A stretch of 64,000 bases of DNA, from NCBI RefSeq assembly GCF_025244665.1, contig NZ_CP104205.1, positions 558,001 through 622,000 on the forward strand, written 5' to 3'. Shown here piece by piece: positions 10,868 through 21,071 of this stretch. How positions within the stretch are numbered: position 1 is the first letter of the stretch; each line of letters begins with the position of its first letter. Both the position numbers and the translations under genes were made by a program. This DNA comes from Maribacter litopenaei. Lineage in GTDB: Bacteria; Bacteroidota; Bacteroidia; Flavobacteriales; Flavobacteriaceae. Below the pieces are notes generated by a model that saw only the letters and a list, made by a program, of their open reading frames with translations, searched no databases and was not told where the DNA came from.

Positions 10868-13128
10868 TTGGCTATAGGTGCTGTAACAAGATGTTCCGGT
10901 ATGCCAAAACCGTCCACAAGTACATTTATGTGGGGTCTAAGCTCCGTACACAATCGCTCCACACGTTGTCTAATCGCTTTGGATTTTGTACTTCCAATAT
11001 AGCCTTGCTCCAGGTACCAAGAAGCATCCTTCCTAATTTCGTAGAGGGCATATAGAGTTCCCAATTTTTGAAAAAGGTCCTATTCCTGTCATCCTTAATG
11101 CTCTCAGTAAATTTAAAGTATGTCCGGTAGGCCAATTCTACACTGTAGGCTTTTCCCAACGCTAATAAATGGGTCTGTACTTTCAAAAAAGCTTGATAAG
11201 AAGGTACTCCTTTCTTAATATAATCCCGAATGCGCATAGCCAAGGTATAGGTCAGTCTACGCGTTCTGTAATCAAAGGCATGTTTATGGAATTTAGGGTT
11301 GTACAAATGTTCCTTGTCAACCTTATTGGAATAGATTGGATTTACCGTAGCTAGTTTATCTGACAATTGCTGACTCAACAACTTAAGAACCGAGGAGAAT
11401 CCTGCACTATTAAATTCTGATTTAAAATCGGATAGGACGCCCTTGGCGGCTAATTGCAATAACACGTTGTTGTCACCTTCAAAAGTTGTGAAAATATCCA
11501 CATCACCCTTTAGATCGGCGATACGGTTTTCCAAAAGATAGCCCTTTCCGCCGCAGGCCTCACGACACTCCTGAATGGTACTATTGGCATACCAAGTAAT
11601 GATGGATTTGAGTCCTGCTACCTGTGTCTCCACCTTTCGCTTGTCGGTCTGACTGTCATCACAATATACCTCCATCATTTTATCAAGAGTAGCATGGTAG
11701 ACAAAGGCACTTGCAACTAATGGGGTCAAACGCAATTGATGAGAAGGATAGTCCATCAATAAGTCTTCCTGTATTTTGACATTGTCATTAAACTGCCTTC
11801 TTTTTAAAGCGTGCTTTATGGCTATGGTCAGCGCCATTTTTGCTCCGCCCGGACCCGCTCTCGCAACACAAATTCGACCACCTACCAGTGTTCCCAACAT
11901 GGTAAAAAACCGTTTGTTGGGGTTTTTGATATCGGAATAATACGAACCATCGTCCTTTATACTCCCATATTTATTCAACAAGTTTTCACGAGGTACTTTT
12001 ACTTGATTAAACCATATCTTTCCATTGTCCACACCATTAAGTCCTAGCTTGTATCCGTTGTCCTCGACCTGGATTCCGGGAAGAAGTTCATGGTATTCAT
12101 TTCTCAGCGGGACAAGAATGGCATGTACCCCTTCATTTTTGCCATCAACGATGAGCTGGGCAAAAACAGAAGCTATAGTAGAGTGCAAGGCGTTTCCTAT
12201 ATATTCTTTGTTATCGTTTTCACCGGGTGTATGAATGATAAGGCTATCATCTTCCTTTCTATATGTGGCCGTGGTTTTGATACCTCTCACATTGGAGCCA
12301 TGCCCCGTTTCCGTCATGGCAAAACAGCCTAAAAGTTTTGCCTTTCCAGCATCGGTTAGATAGGTATCGTGATGGGTTTTTGTACCTAATTTTTGAATAC
12401 TTCCACCAAAAAGTCCGAACTGAACCCCAAATTTTATGGTTAGACTGCCGTCTACATACATTAAATTCTCAAAAATGGTGGCGTATCCTTCCATATCCCC
12501 ACTGCCACCATAGTTACTGGGATAGGCCATGGCGCCATATCCATTATCAGCCAAAAATTTGACTTGCTCTAAAACTACCTTCCTGAAATCTTCCTTGTTG
12601 CGATGAACCTCCCAGTTAAAAATGGGGTGCTTCAAAAGCCTTTGGAACGAATCAATAACGGAAATATGTCTTCCTTTAAGGATAGTTGATAGCTCCTTAG
12701 AGTTATAAGTATTGGCACTGGCCATATGTTCAACTTCAACCTCGAACAAGTGATTATAGTGATTGGGTTGTATTCCTAAATTAACCTCTATATTTTTTAA
12801 CTGCTCATTAAAGGGACAGGTGTTATGATAATGGCAGACCACTTTTTGACTGAAGGCAGTTAGCGGATAGGTTTCTCCTTCAAGCAATTTAGAACCTGAA
12901 TTTGAAATGGTTTGTTTCCAATTTTTAAACTCTTCGTTCTTAGGAGGATTTTCTACTTGTAGCCACGAGTGTAGCAAGACTTTTTCGGTATCCGATAAGG
13001 TGGAATCCTTTTCAATTGCTTTTTCAACAACATTGACCTCTGATGCAGAAACAAGATCGTCTGACCGAGATAACATAAAAAAATGGAATGTACTGTAGGA
13101 TTCCGGGTGTGTATATTTTCTTTTCCAT
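10864..13128 (-). CDS. Acyl-CoA dehydrogenase / acyl-CoA oxidase-like protein (start reassigned, two frame breaks)
   Basis: About 754 aa flavoprotein predicted to oxidise acyl-CoA in fatty-acid breakdown. Central motifs are typical: CFAMTETGHGSNVRGI (FAD/substrate loop), GRICVARAG, and ECREACGGKGYL, with the EGDNNVLLQ stretch toward the C-terminal half. The longest single frame starts at 13076 (MLSRSDD). However, CCGAGA at 13065-13070 (expected CCAGA) links it to an upstream frame starting MEKKIYTPGIL at 13128, which then reads FFYVIWSDDLVSASE, a TerB-like N-terminal helix pair seen in this family. A second break near 11049-11055 joins the C-terminal 60 residues, ending APIAN at 10864. It converges on the DUF2807 gene with overlapping stops. 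Confidence 0.85.
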
Positions 13129-13208
13129 AATTTGAAAATACAAATTAATACATGAAATTCTAAGGAATAAAGCCGGCAGAGGTTGAAAATAAATTACGGT
13201 CGTTTGCC

Positions 13209-13216
13209 TATCTTTG
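13209..13216 (+). promoter_or_regulatory. Bacteroidota -7 box (TATCTTTG) for ruvB
   Basis: TATCTTTG matches the phylum consensus TANNTTTG. It ends only 7 bases before the ruvB ATG, implying a very short or absent leader. The -33 element is weak (GTTG at 13182-13185, spacing longer than usual). Confidence 0.5.
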
Positions 13217-13223
13217 TTAGCGT

Positions 13224-14249
13224 ATGAATGAATACCTAGACCCATCCAAAAACAGTTTTTCCGATGCGGAGCTTGATATTGAAAGGGCTTTGCGCCCCGT
13301 CAGCTTTGAAGACTTTACCGGTCAGGAGCAAGTTTTGGAAAATTTAAAGGTTTTTGTGGAGGCAGCTAATCGTAGGGGAGAAGCTTTGGATCATACGTTG
13401 TTTCACGATCACTCCAGGATTGGGAAAAACCACACTGGCGAATATTTTGGCCAATGAATTGGGTGTTGGGATAAAAATAACCTCCGGATACAGTGTTGGA
13501 CAAACCTGGTGATTTGGCAGGTCTATTGACAAACTTGGATGAAAGGGATGTGCTTTTTATTGATGAAATACATCGATTGAGTCCTATTGTGGAGGAATAT
13601 TTATATTCTGCAATGGAGGATTATAAAATAGACATCATGATAGAAACGGGCCCTAATGCCCGTTCGGTTCAGATAAACTTAAATCCGTTTACCTTAATTG
13701 GCGCCACGACCCGATCAGGTCTCTTGACCGCTCCCATGCGGGCCGGATTCGGTATACAAAGCCGGCTACAATATTATGATACGGAATTGCTTTCTACGAT
13801 TGTTCAAAGAAGTGCGGATATACTAAAAGTTCCGATTTCCAATGAGGCGGCCATAGAAATTGCTGGCAGAAGTAGGGGAACACCTAGAATCTGCAATGCT
13901 TTATTGAGGAGGGTAAGGGATTTTGCCCGAGATAAAGGGGAACGGAAAGATAGATATCGAAATTTCAAAATTTGGATTAAAGGCTCTGAACGTTGATGCT
14001 CATGGGCTAGATGAAATGGACAATAAAATATTGATCACTATCATTGATAAATTTAAAGGAGGGCCGGTAGGAATTACCACGTTGGCCACAGCGGTATCGG
14101 AAAGTGCAGAAACCATTGAAGAGGTTTACGAACCTTTTCTGATACAACAAGGTTTTATTATGCGTACACCCAGGGGCCGTGAGGTAACCGAGTTGGCCTA
14201 TAAGCACTTGGGAAGGATAAAAGGGGGCATACAACCTGGTTTGTTCTAA
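13224..14249 (+). CDS. ruvB: Holliday junction branch migration helicase RuvB (three frame breaks)
   Basis: About 340 aa after correction, the normal family length. AAA+ ATPase that drives branch migration with RuvA (encoded at 23425) in recombinational repair. Visible: the N-terminal [12 protein letters not shown], Walker [10 protein letters not shown] near 13553, sensor 1 [10 protein letters not shown], sensor 2 GRSRGTPRI and the winged-helix ending [13 protein letters not shown]. The Walker A region (expected HGPPGLGKTT) is scrambled at 13405-13413. A second break lies at 13484-13492 (expected SGPVLDKPG). The third is CCGAGA at 13927-13932, where CCAGA restores FAQIKGNG. Disruption inside the ATP-binding loop of an otherwise perfect, highly conserved gene argues for sequence error. 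Confidence 0.93.
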
Positions 14250-14303
14250 ATTTTCGTTTTTATTTTTATCTTGTTGCAAACCTAATTAATCGGTTTGCCA
14301 TAG

Positions 14304-17164
14304 ATGCGCTTCTTTCAGTATATCCTTTTTCTTTGCTTTCTTAATTCAGGATTAATCTTTTCACAAGATAACGTCTACGTCTTGGATACGTTATATCCAG
14401 TGCATGATTTGGATCCAATCTTAAAAGTATATCCTGATACCAACAATGATTTTTCCCCTGAAAGAATACTTTCCGATACTACACTCACTTTCCTAAAAGG
14501 GGACGAATTACCACGTCTTTTAAATGTAGGTACAACTTACTGGGGAAAACTTAACCTAAAAGCAGAAGAAAAGTTAATTGGGTGGACCCTACATTTTGAG
14601 GATAAAATGATCGATTCACCAGCATGGACTAAAAGTAATGGAACCGTTGATGTCTATGGGTATGTAGATAAGGAATTAATATTCCATCAAAAAACGGGTG
14701 CCGAATATTCAAAAGAAGAAAAGGCATATAAGGGCAATTGGATTATGAATGCAATTACTTTAGATTCATTACCCGTCAAAAAGGTCGTAGAAATTATAAT
14801 TAAGGTCAAAGGAAATGCCATGGGATATCCTGCCTATTTTAATTTGACTGCCGAAGCCCGGATCAACCCTATTACCACCAGTTTAATCAATACCATAGTA
14901 GTTTCAATATTTTTTTACTTGGTGTTACGTTCATCATATTGTTATATCATTTATTGCAGTATATCTACTTACGGGAACCTATTTTTCTTTGGTTCTGTAT
15001 TTGGTTGGTCTTCTGTACGTTAACCCAGGCAATGACCGTAGGGTTTATTATTGGTGGTTTGGCGAAGTTCCGCTATATAACGTGGTTGCTAATAGCAAAT
15101 GGGATTTTTTATTCCTTTTGGTTTTTCGGAAGGGCGTTTATTGATTCCAAAAGCAAATTTCCAAAATTGGATAAAGTGATGCTAGGCCTTGCATTGTTCA
15201 TCTTGGCGGAGATACTTTTAATGACTATTTACGTTCTATTATTGAACCCTCAAACATCCTTCACAGGGGTAGGTTTTCATTATGTAGTTTTAAACATTTA
15301 CGCTATTGCTAGCTTGATAGTATCAATTATTATAGCACTTAAAAATGATGCGTTTGCTAGGTATTTTGGAATTGGTTCCATAGTTGCCAGTATTGCTCTG
15401 GTCATCGGAACACTTTGGTCAATGGGTTTGATGAATCCACCGTTTAGACTTGATCCTTATGCCACTGGTATTTTTCTACAAATTGTCATATACTCATTTG
15501 GTATTGCGTATAGGCGTCAAACTATAGCCAAGAGAAGCGAATTTGAAAAAGTGGAAGCTGAAAAATCTCGCTCTGAAGTACTTCGTATGAAGGATTTGGA
15601 TGAGTTAAAAACGCGATTTTTCACTAATATCAGTCATGAGTTTAGAACGCCCCTCACTTTGATTCAGGATCCTATTGAGAATGCAAGAAGAGTACAAAAG
15701 AAAAATGGGCAAGAAGGCGTGACATTAAGCGAAAAGGAATTTAATATCGTATTTAGAAATTCCTCCCGCTTACAATCCTTGGTCAATGAACTTTTGGAAC
15801 TTTCCAAATTGGAAAGTGGAAAGACAATGCTTTCCCTAACTAAAAATGACATGGTGCCATTTATAAAATTGATGGTTTTTTCATTCGAAAGCATGGCCGA
15901 ACGTTCCGGTATTGACTTTGAGGTGAAGTTGAACTCAGATTCGGAAATTGCCTATTTTGATTCGGACAAGTTGGAGAAAATAATCAACAATCTGTTGTCC
16001 AATGCATTTAAGTATACTAGTAAAGGGGGAAAGGTTGCCGTCAATGTTGATTTTAATAACGGTAATCTTCACCTGTCTGTTTCAGATACTGGTAATGGAA
16101 TCTCAAAAGAGGACCTTGCCAATGTTTTTGATCGGTTTTATAGAGTGGAAGGCTCTGAGGCTAATGGTTCCGGAATAGGGCTTGCATTGACAAAGGAGTT
16201 GGTCGAATTGCATAAGGGTGAAATAAAGGTAGAAAGCTCTTTAGGTAAAGGGACCACATTTTACTTAAAAATACCCATTACTTTGGAAGGTCTCCCCAAT
16301 TCGTCCATGATAGTCGAGGCTCAAGAATTAATGGATTCTGATGAAGGGCATTTTGAAACTTTTACCACGGTTAGTGAAAATGGTAGTAATCGTTCTAAAA
16401 GGGATTTGCCGATTGCATTGATCGTAGAAGATAATGAAGATTTAAGAAGTTACGTGGGCGGCATTTTGGAGGATCAATATGAAATTTTACTTGCTAATGA
16501 TGGGGAGGAAGGAGAGAAGATTGCCATGTCTGAAATACCGGATATTATCATAAGTGATGTGATGATGCCCAAAAAGGATGGATTTGCAATGTGCGATGCC
16601 TTGAAGACGAATAGCAAGACCAGCCATATCCCCATTATATTATTAACGGCCAAGGCTGGTCAGGACAATAAAATGCAGGGACTTTATCAGGGGGCTGATG
16701 CCTATTTGACCAAGCCTTTTGCCTCCGAGGAACTTTTAGTCCGAATAAAAAATCTTATAGGTTTAAGAGAAAAGCTTTGGATTAGGGTGAAGGAGACAGA
16801 TGGTCTGCTGGTGGACGACCTTTCCTTAAATTCAATGGAGGATGAATTTCTTAGAAGGGTTTTTAAGGTTATCAACGAGCATCCGGAAGATTCTTCTTTT
16901 TCAGTGGAACTTCTTGCCAGTTCCGTGGGATTTAGTCGTGCCCAATTACATCGCAAATTAAAAGCTTTGACAAATAAATCTGCCAATCAACTTATATCCG
17001 GAATTCGTTTGAATACCGCTTATAAACTTCTACAGAACTCTACTGGTAATGTTTCTGAAATAGCCTATAGTGTTGGTTTTTCCAATCTCTCTTATTTTGC
17101 GAAAAGCTTCAAGGAAAAGTTTGGAATCTCTCCAAGCGAAGTGGCAGTCATTAAAAATCAGTAA
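14304..17164 (+). CDS. Hybrid sensor histidine kinase / response regulator / AraC transcription factor (one frame break)
   Basis: About 953 aa one-protein two-component system. A signal peptide (1-21) is followed by a periplasmic 7TMR-DISM-type sensor (about 45-195) and a seven-helix membrane block (to about 395). The HisKA box NISHEFRTPL has the phospho-acceptor His. The ATPase boxes NNLLSNAFKYT, DTGNGIS and GSGIGLAL follow. A receiver domain (IALIVEDNEDL, SDVMMPKKDG, LLTAKA, YLTKPF) and a C-terminal AraC DNA-binding domain (two HTH motifs, ending YFAKSFKEKFGISPSE) complete it. A base is missing near 14925-14935, at the first membrane helix. It is transcribed toward the lipoprotein/cytochrome pair at 17317-18497, which may be among its targets (inference only). 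Confidence 0.93.
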
Positions 17165-17316
17165 TTTTTAAGTTATTGATATTCAGTGCTTTTATTTGAG
17201 TGAAACAAATCTGTTAAGATATGCGACATCATTGTCAAACACTTCTGTAGCTTCTTTTGACCTTAGCGATACTGTTCCCCAAAGGACAAATAATATTTCA
17301 TTTAAATCGTATCGTT

Positions 17317-17880
17317 ATGAAGACATTAAAAAGCACAATTAAAAGTTTCGGAAGTCTGTTATTACTCTTGGTAGTCACTTCCTGTTCAAAAGAAGAGGCT
17401 ACTGCGGAAACCGAGCTTGAAATGGTATCGGTAAAAGCAAAGAAGGAAACATTGGAATCCCAATTGAAAAAAGTTGAAAAGGCAACCATGCGCTTTCACA
17501 GCTTTGAACAGGCGAAAAAGGCAGGCTATGCCGATCCTTATGCATTTAATCCATCTATCTATGTTCCCAACATGGGCTTCCATTATATCAATGTAGGACT
17601 GATCGATGGAGAATTTGATATGGAAAAACCAGAAATTCTCCTGTACGTGCCCAATGAACAAGGTCAGCTAAAATTGGTAGGTGTCGAGTACGCGGTTCCA
17701 AAGGCTATTTCTCCTACACCACGAGAAGGTTTTATGGGAGACACGGATCACTGGGATGACAATCCCAATGTGGCGGGAGGTTCATGGACACTTCACGCCT
17801 GGGTTATTGAAGAGAACCCTAATGGAGTATTTGCAGAATTTAACCCTAATGTGCCTGTAAGTGACCCTTCCGATAAGTAG
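17317..17880 (+). CDS. Uncharacterised lipoprotein with GFHYINV/LVGVEY motifs
   Basis: 187 aa from ATG 17317; the longer frame from a TTG at 17257 lacks sense because the lipoprotein signal (LLLLLVVTSCSKEE, lipobox Cys about residue 23) begins at 17317. A short helical segment (about residues 35-70, AKKETLESQLKKVEKATMRF) precedes a compact domain with conserved-looking blocks YVPNMGFHYINVGLID, KPEILLYVPN, LVGVEYAVP and HAWVIEENPNGVFAEFNP. I know this pattern only from uncharacterised secreted proteins; His and Trp residues could bind a metal or haem, but that is speculation. It lies 35 bases before a c-type cytochrome gene and probably shares its transcript, suggesting a redox or sensing role. 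Confidence 0.75.
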   Translation: MKTLKSTIKSFGSLLLLLVVTSCSKEEATAETELEMVSVKAKKETLESQLKKVEKATMRFHSFEQAKKAGYADPYAFNPSIYVPNMGFHYINVGLIDGEFDMEKPEILLYVPNEQGQLKLVGVEYAVPKAISPTPREGFMGDTDHWDDNPNVAGGSWTLHAWVIEENPNGVFAEFNPNVPVSDPSDK

Positions 17881-17915
17881 GAATAAACGGATTCAACAAC
17901 CAAAAAAGAAAGAAG

Positions 17916-18497
17916 ATGAAAAATAAAGCAATTGCGATTATGACCTTTTCGGTATTGATATTGGCCTCGTGCAACCAGCCTAAGGAAAAGAAGGTCGAAG
18001 TGGTAGAGGAAGCAAACTCTATAACGTTGAATTTAGCAGAGCGAGGCGAATATCTGGTGAACATTATTGGCTGCGCCGATTGCCATACTCCCAAGAAAAT
18101 GTCCGAAATGGGTCCTGTACCGGATATGGACCGCTACATGATGGGGTTTGACAGTTCAGGCGCCTTACCGCCAATTCCTGAAAATGTGCCACTAGGCCCT
18201 TGGGCCCTGTTCGCAGGGGATTTAACGGCTGCTGTTGGATCATGGGGAACAACTTATGCCGGTAATCTTACCCCTCATGAAACAGGTATTGGAAGCTGGA
18301 CATTAAAACAATTCAAAAAGGCCATCAAAGGGGGAAAGTATAAGGGGTTGGACGATTCCCGACCTATTATGCCGCCAATGCCCGTTGAGGCCTACAGAAG
18401 TATGAAAGATGAGGATGTTGAGGCGATTTTCGCCTATCTTAAATCTTTAAAACCTATTGAAAATGTTGTGCCGGCCTATACACCGCCTACTTCCTGA
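17916..18497 (+). CDS. Monohaem c-type cytochrome lipoprotein
   Basis: 193 aa. A lipoprotein signal (VLILASCNQ, lipid-attachment Cys about residue 19) is followed by a cytochrome c domain with a single CADCH haem site near residues 52-56. A likely distal Met lies in the MPPMPVEAY region, and a helical C-terminus reads [16 protein letters not shown], the standard end of a class I cytochrome c. A sequence of about 60 residues, [20 protein letters not shown] to [17 protein letters not shown], separates the two ligand regions. This layout recalls the cytochromes of sorbitol/alcohol dehydrogenase modules, where similar TPHxTGIG motifs occur. Co-transcribed with the preceding lipoprotein; partner dehydrogenase not seen here. 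Confidence 0.85.
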   Translation: MKNKAIAIMTFSVLILASCNQPKEKKVEVVEEANSITLNLAERGEYLVNIIGCADCHTPKKMSEMGPVPDMDRYMMGFDSSGALPPIPENVPLGPWALFAGDLTAAVGSWGTTYAGNLTPHETGIGSWTLKQFKKAIKGGKYKGLDDSRPIMPPMPVEAYRSMKDEDVEAIFAYLKSLKPIENVVPAYTPPTS

Positions 18498-18523
18498 TTA
18501 GGTATTTTAAATTAAAATTAATG

Positions 18524-18531
18524 TACCTTCG
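18524..18531 (+). promoter_or_regulatory. Possible -7 box (TACCTTCG) of queG
   Basis: TACCTTCG is one base off TANNTTTG and ends 4 bases before ATG 18536. It argues for that ATG rather than the in-frame ATG at 18521, which would fall inside or before the promoter. Confidence 0.4.
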
Positions 18532-18535
18532 GAAT

Positions 18536-19471
18536 ATGAACCGAGGTATATTATCACAGCAAATAAAAACCGAAGCCAAGCGCCTCGGTTTTTTGTCTTG
18601 TGGTATTTCCAAGGCAGATTTTCTTGAACAGGAAGCACCACGATTGGAGAAGTGGTTGGGCAACAACATGCATGGGGAAATGGGCTATATGGAAAACCAT
18701 TTTGACAAACGTCCGGATCCTAGGTTGCTGGTAGACGGGGCAAAATCAGTGATATCCTTGTTATTAAACTATTTCCCAAAGGAAATCCAAACGGAAAACT
18801 CCTATAAAATTTCCAAATATGCCTATGGACAGGATTATCATCATGTGATCAAAAGGAAACTTGGGCAATTGTATGATTATATATCCGAAGAAATAGGTGA
18901 GGTAGGTGGTCGTGCTTTCGTTGATTCCGCTCCGGTTTTGGACAAAGCGTGGGCGGCAAAGAGTGGACTTGGGTGGATTGGGAAGAACAGCAATCTATTG
19001 ACCAAAGAAGTAGGCTCCTTCTATTTTGTAGCGGAACTAATCATTGATCTGGAACTGGAATATGATATACCTGTTACCGATCATTGTGGTACCTGTACTG
19101 CGTGTATAGATGCCTGTCCCACCCAAGCTATTATAGAACCCTATGTCGTGGACGGTAGTAAATGTATTTCCTACCTAACGATAGAACTCAAAAATGAAAT
19201 TCCAACCGAGTTTCAAGGTAAAATGGACAATTGGATGTTCGGGTGTGATGTCTGTCAGGATGTATGTCCATGGAATCGGTTTTCGAAACCTCATAAGGAA
19301 CCTTTGTTCGATCCAAATCCGGAGTTGTTATGTATGACCAAAAGGGAATGGGAAGAAATTACCGATGACGTTTTTAAAAAAATATTTCAAAAATCGGCGG
19401 TGAAGCGTACCAAATTTTCCGGGTTGAAAAGAAATATAGAATTTTTAAAGAACAATTCAGAACAACTATAA
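18536..19471 (+). CDS. queG: Epoxyqueuosine reductase QueG
   Basis: About 311 aa cobalamin- and iron-sulfur-dependent enzyme that performs the last step of queuosine synthesis on tRNA. Visible: the [14 protein letters not shown] stretch, the [25 protein letters not shown] cobalamin-pocket region (catalytic Asp in VDSAP), the first ferredoxin motif [12 protein letters not shown] near residue 186 and the second [11 protein letters not shown] near 238. An ATG at 18521 is also in frame. I prefer 18536 because a promoter-like box sits between them. Frame intact. An 18-bp palindrome covers the stop codon. The gene is often found near ruvB, maeB and sprA in flavobacteria (from memory). Confidence 0.93.
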   Translation: MNRGILSQQIKTEAKRLGFLSCGISKADFLEQEAPRLEKWLGNNMHGEMGYMENHFDKRPDPRLLVDGAKSVISLLLNYFPKEIQTENSYKISKYAYGQDYHHVIKRKLGQLYDYISEEIGEVGGRAFVDSAPVLDKAWAAKSGLGWIGKNSNLLTKEVGSFYFVAELIIDLELEYDIPVTDHCGTCTACIDACPTQAIIEPYVVDGSKCISYLTIELKNEIPTEFQGKMDNWMFGCDVCQDVCPWNRFSKPHKEPLFDPNPELLCMTKREWEEITDDVFKKIFQKSAVKRTKFSGLKRNIEFLKNNSEQL

Positions 19472-19481
19472 CGTTATAGTT
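19464..19481. repeat. 18-bp perfect palindrome over the queG stop codon
   Basis: AACTATAACGTTATAGTT, followed by two further T. It may be a weak terminator or simply a chance A/T-rich palindrome; no long T-run follows. Confidence 0.35.
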
Positions 19482-19633
19482 TTCCAATGATCCTATTTCT
19501 TTTCTCTTTTATATCTACTTTTCGTTAATTATACTATATTGCTAGGTAACTTTTTATAGGAATTCTTAAAAAAGAAGTATTGTTTTTTGACTATACTGTA
19601 ATTGAAGTTTCTAAAACCAAATAACCAAGTAGT

Positions 19634-20953
19634 ATGCAACTAACGAAACCAAGTCTCAGTTTACGGCAGATATTTAACATGAACGTTGGATTTTTGGGCA
19701 TTCAGTACAGCTTTGGACTTCAACAAACAGCTATCAATCCCATATTTCTATATTTAGGGGCACCTGAGGAAATGTTACCAATTTTAAATATTGCAGGGCC
19801 CATCACCGGATTGGTGGTTCAGCCTATAATCGGTGCTATGTCCGATAAGACTTGGTCTCCAAGGTGGGGTAGAAGGAAGCCTTATTTTTTAATAGGGGCT
19901 CTTATAGGTAGTATCTGTCTGTTTATGTTTCCATCAAGTCCGGTACTATGGTTTGCCGTAGGGCTTTTATGGATTTTGGATGTGGGCAATAATATGGCCA
20001 TGGAACCTTACAGGGCCTTTGTGGGGGACAAACTTCCGGAAAAGCAGTTCAGTCTTGGATATCAAATGCAAAGTTTGTTCGTTGGGGCCGGTATTTTGTT
20101 GGCTAATGGTTCTATTGTACTTTTTCAATATTTATTTGGTAATGAATCTGTAGAAGTTGCTGGGTCCATTCCTACTTGGTTGTATTATTCATTCTATATT
20201 GGCGGTATCCTCTCTATTACTACAATACTATGGTCCGTATTGAAAACCCCGTAAATTCCTCCATCGGAAGAAGAACTTGAAGAAATAAATGAGGCAAGGA
20301 AAAAGCCCTTAGGTACCCGAATAGCCAAACCTTTTGGTGAGATAAAGGAGGCGGTCAAGAATATGCCCACCTTTTTATGGAAGCTTGGAGCCGTATATTT
20401 ATTTCAATGGTACGCACTGTTTGTCTATTGGCAGTATATAACACCTTTGTTTAAAAGCACCTTGGGATATTCTACATCGGAAGCGGCTTCACAGTCGGCC
20501 CGGATGAGTCTTACCTACAACATAGTTACTATGGTAGTTGCCCTGGGATTGGTGCCTCTAACACTTCGGTTTGGTGGTAAAAGAATCTATTCCTATAGTT
20601 TGGTTGGGACTGCTATCGCCTTGTTTTCCATACCCTTTATACAGGATCCCCTACTCGTTTTGGTGCCAATGGTACTTTTCGGAATAGGATGGGCAGCTAT
20701 GATGGGAATACCGTATACCATGGTTTCTAAAGTGGTTCCTCAGGAAAGAAGAGGTGTATACATGGGTATTTTGAACATGATGATCGTAATACCTATGGGG
20801 ATAGAGACCCTGACTTTCGGCCCTATTTACAAATATCTTCCGGGAGGGAATGCGGTAAATGCCATGTTGTTTGCAGGTGGATTTTTTGTTATTGCGGCTA
20901 TTCTTGCCATGCGATTGAATGTGGGAAAGGCAAAAACTGTTATTGATTTATAG
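19634..20953 (+). CDS. MFS transporter, SLC45/sugar-proton symporter-like (in-frame TAA)
   Basis: About 439 aa membrane protein with twelve likely helices. The N-terminal GIQYSFGLQQTAINPIFLYL and the loop DKTWSPRWGRRKPY match the SLC45-type branch of the major facilitator superfamily, which moves disaccharides with protons. The in-frame TAA at 20252-20254 sits in CCGTAAATT. Reading CCAGAAATT gives KTPEIPPSEEELEE and continues seamlessly through the acidic central loop to the second half of the transporter. The same TCTGG-to-TACGG substitution explains an altered residue in the ABC ATPase at 42675. Start ATG at 19634; no sugar-utilisation genes adjoin it, so the substrate is unknown. Confidence 0.85.
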
Positions 20954-21044
20954 TAAATCATTCAATTTCGTACCCTTTTATTTTGTGGCTTTTATTTCTT
21001 GATTTAAAACCTACGACTTTTTATAGGGTTTTCAGGAATACCGT

Positions 21045-21052
21045 TACATTTG
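21045..21052 (+). promoter_or_regulatory. Bacteroidota -7 box (TACATTTG) for maeB
   Basis: Exact TANNTTTG match 19 bases upstream of the maeB ATG; a T-rich stretch about 22 bases upstream could be the -33 element. Confidence 0.55.
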
Positions 21053-21071
21053 TGGTTTAAAATCCCAATAC

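Noticed and set aside
10864..11064. Separate 66-residue minus-strand gene at the end of the acyl-CoA dehydrogenase.
   Set aside because: Its text continues the dehydrogenase C-terminus (ALYEIRKDASWYLEQGYIG); it is the tail of the same gene after a frame break.
13486..13492. GGWCC as a fully consistent second error word.
   Set aside because: Several GGTCC/GGACC copies are intact (2835, 18107, 20232, 24540), so it is reported only as a partial pattern.
13224..14249. Programmed frameshifting in ruvB or coxA.
   Set aside because: There is no common slippery heptamer or stimulatory hairpin, and three or four shifts per gene in both directions is not plausible.
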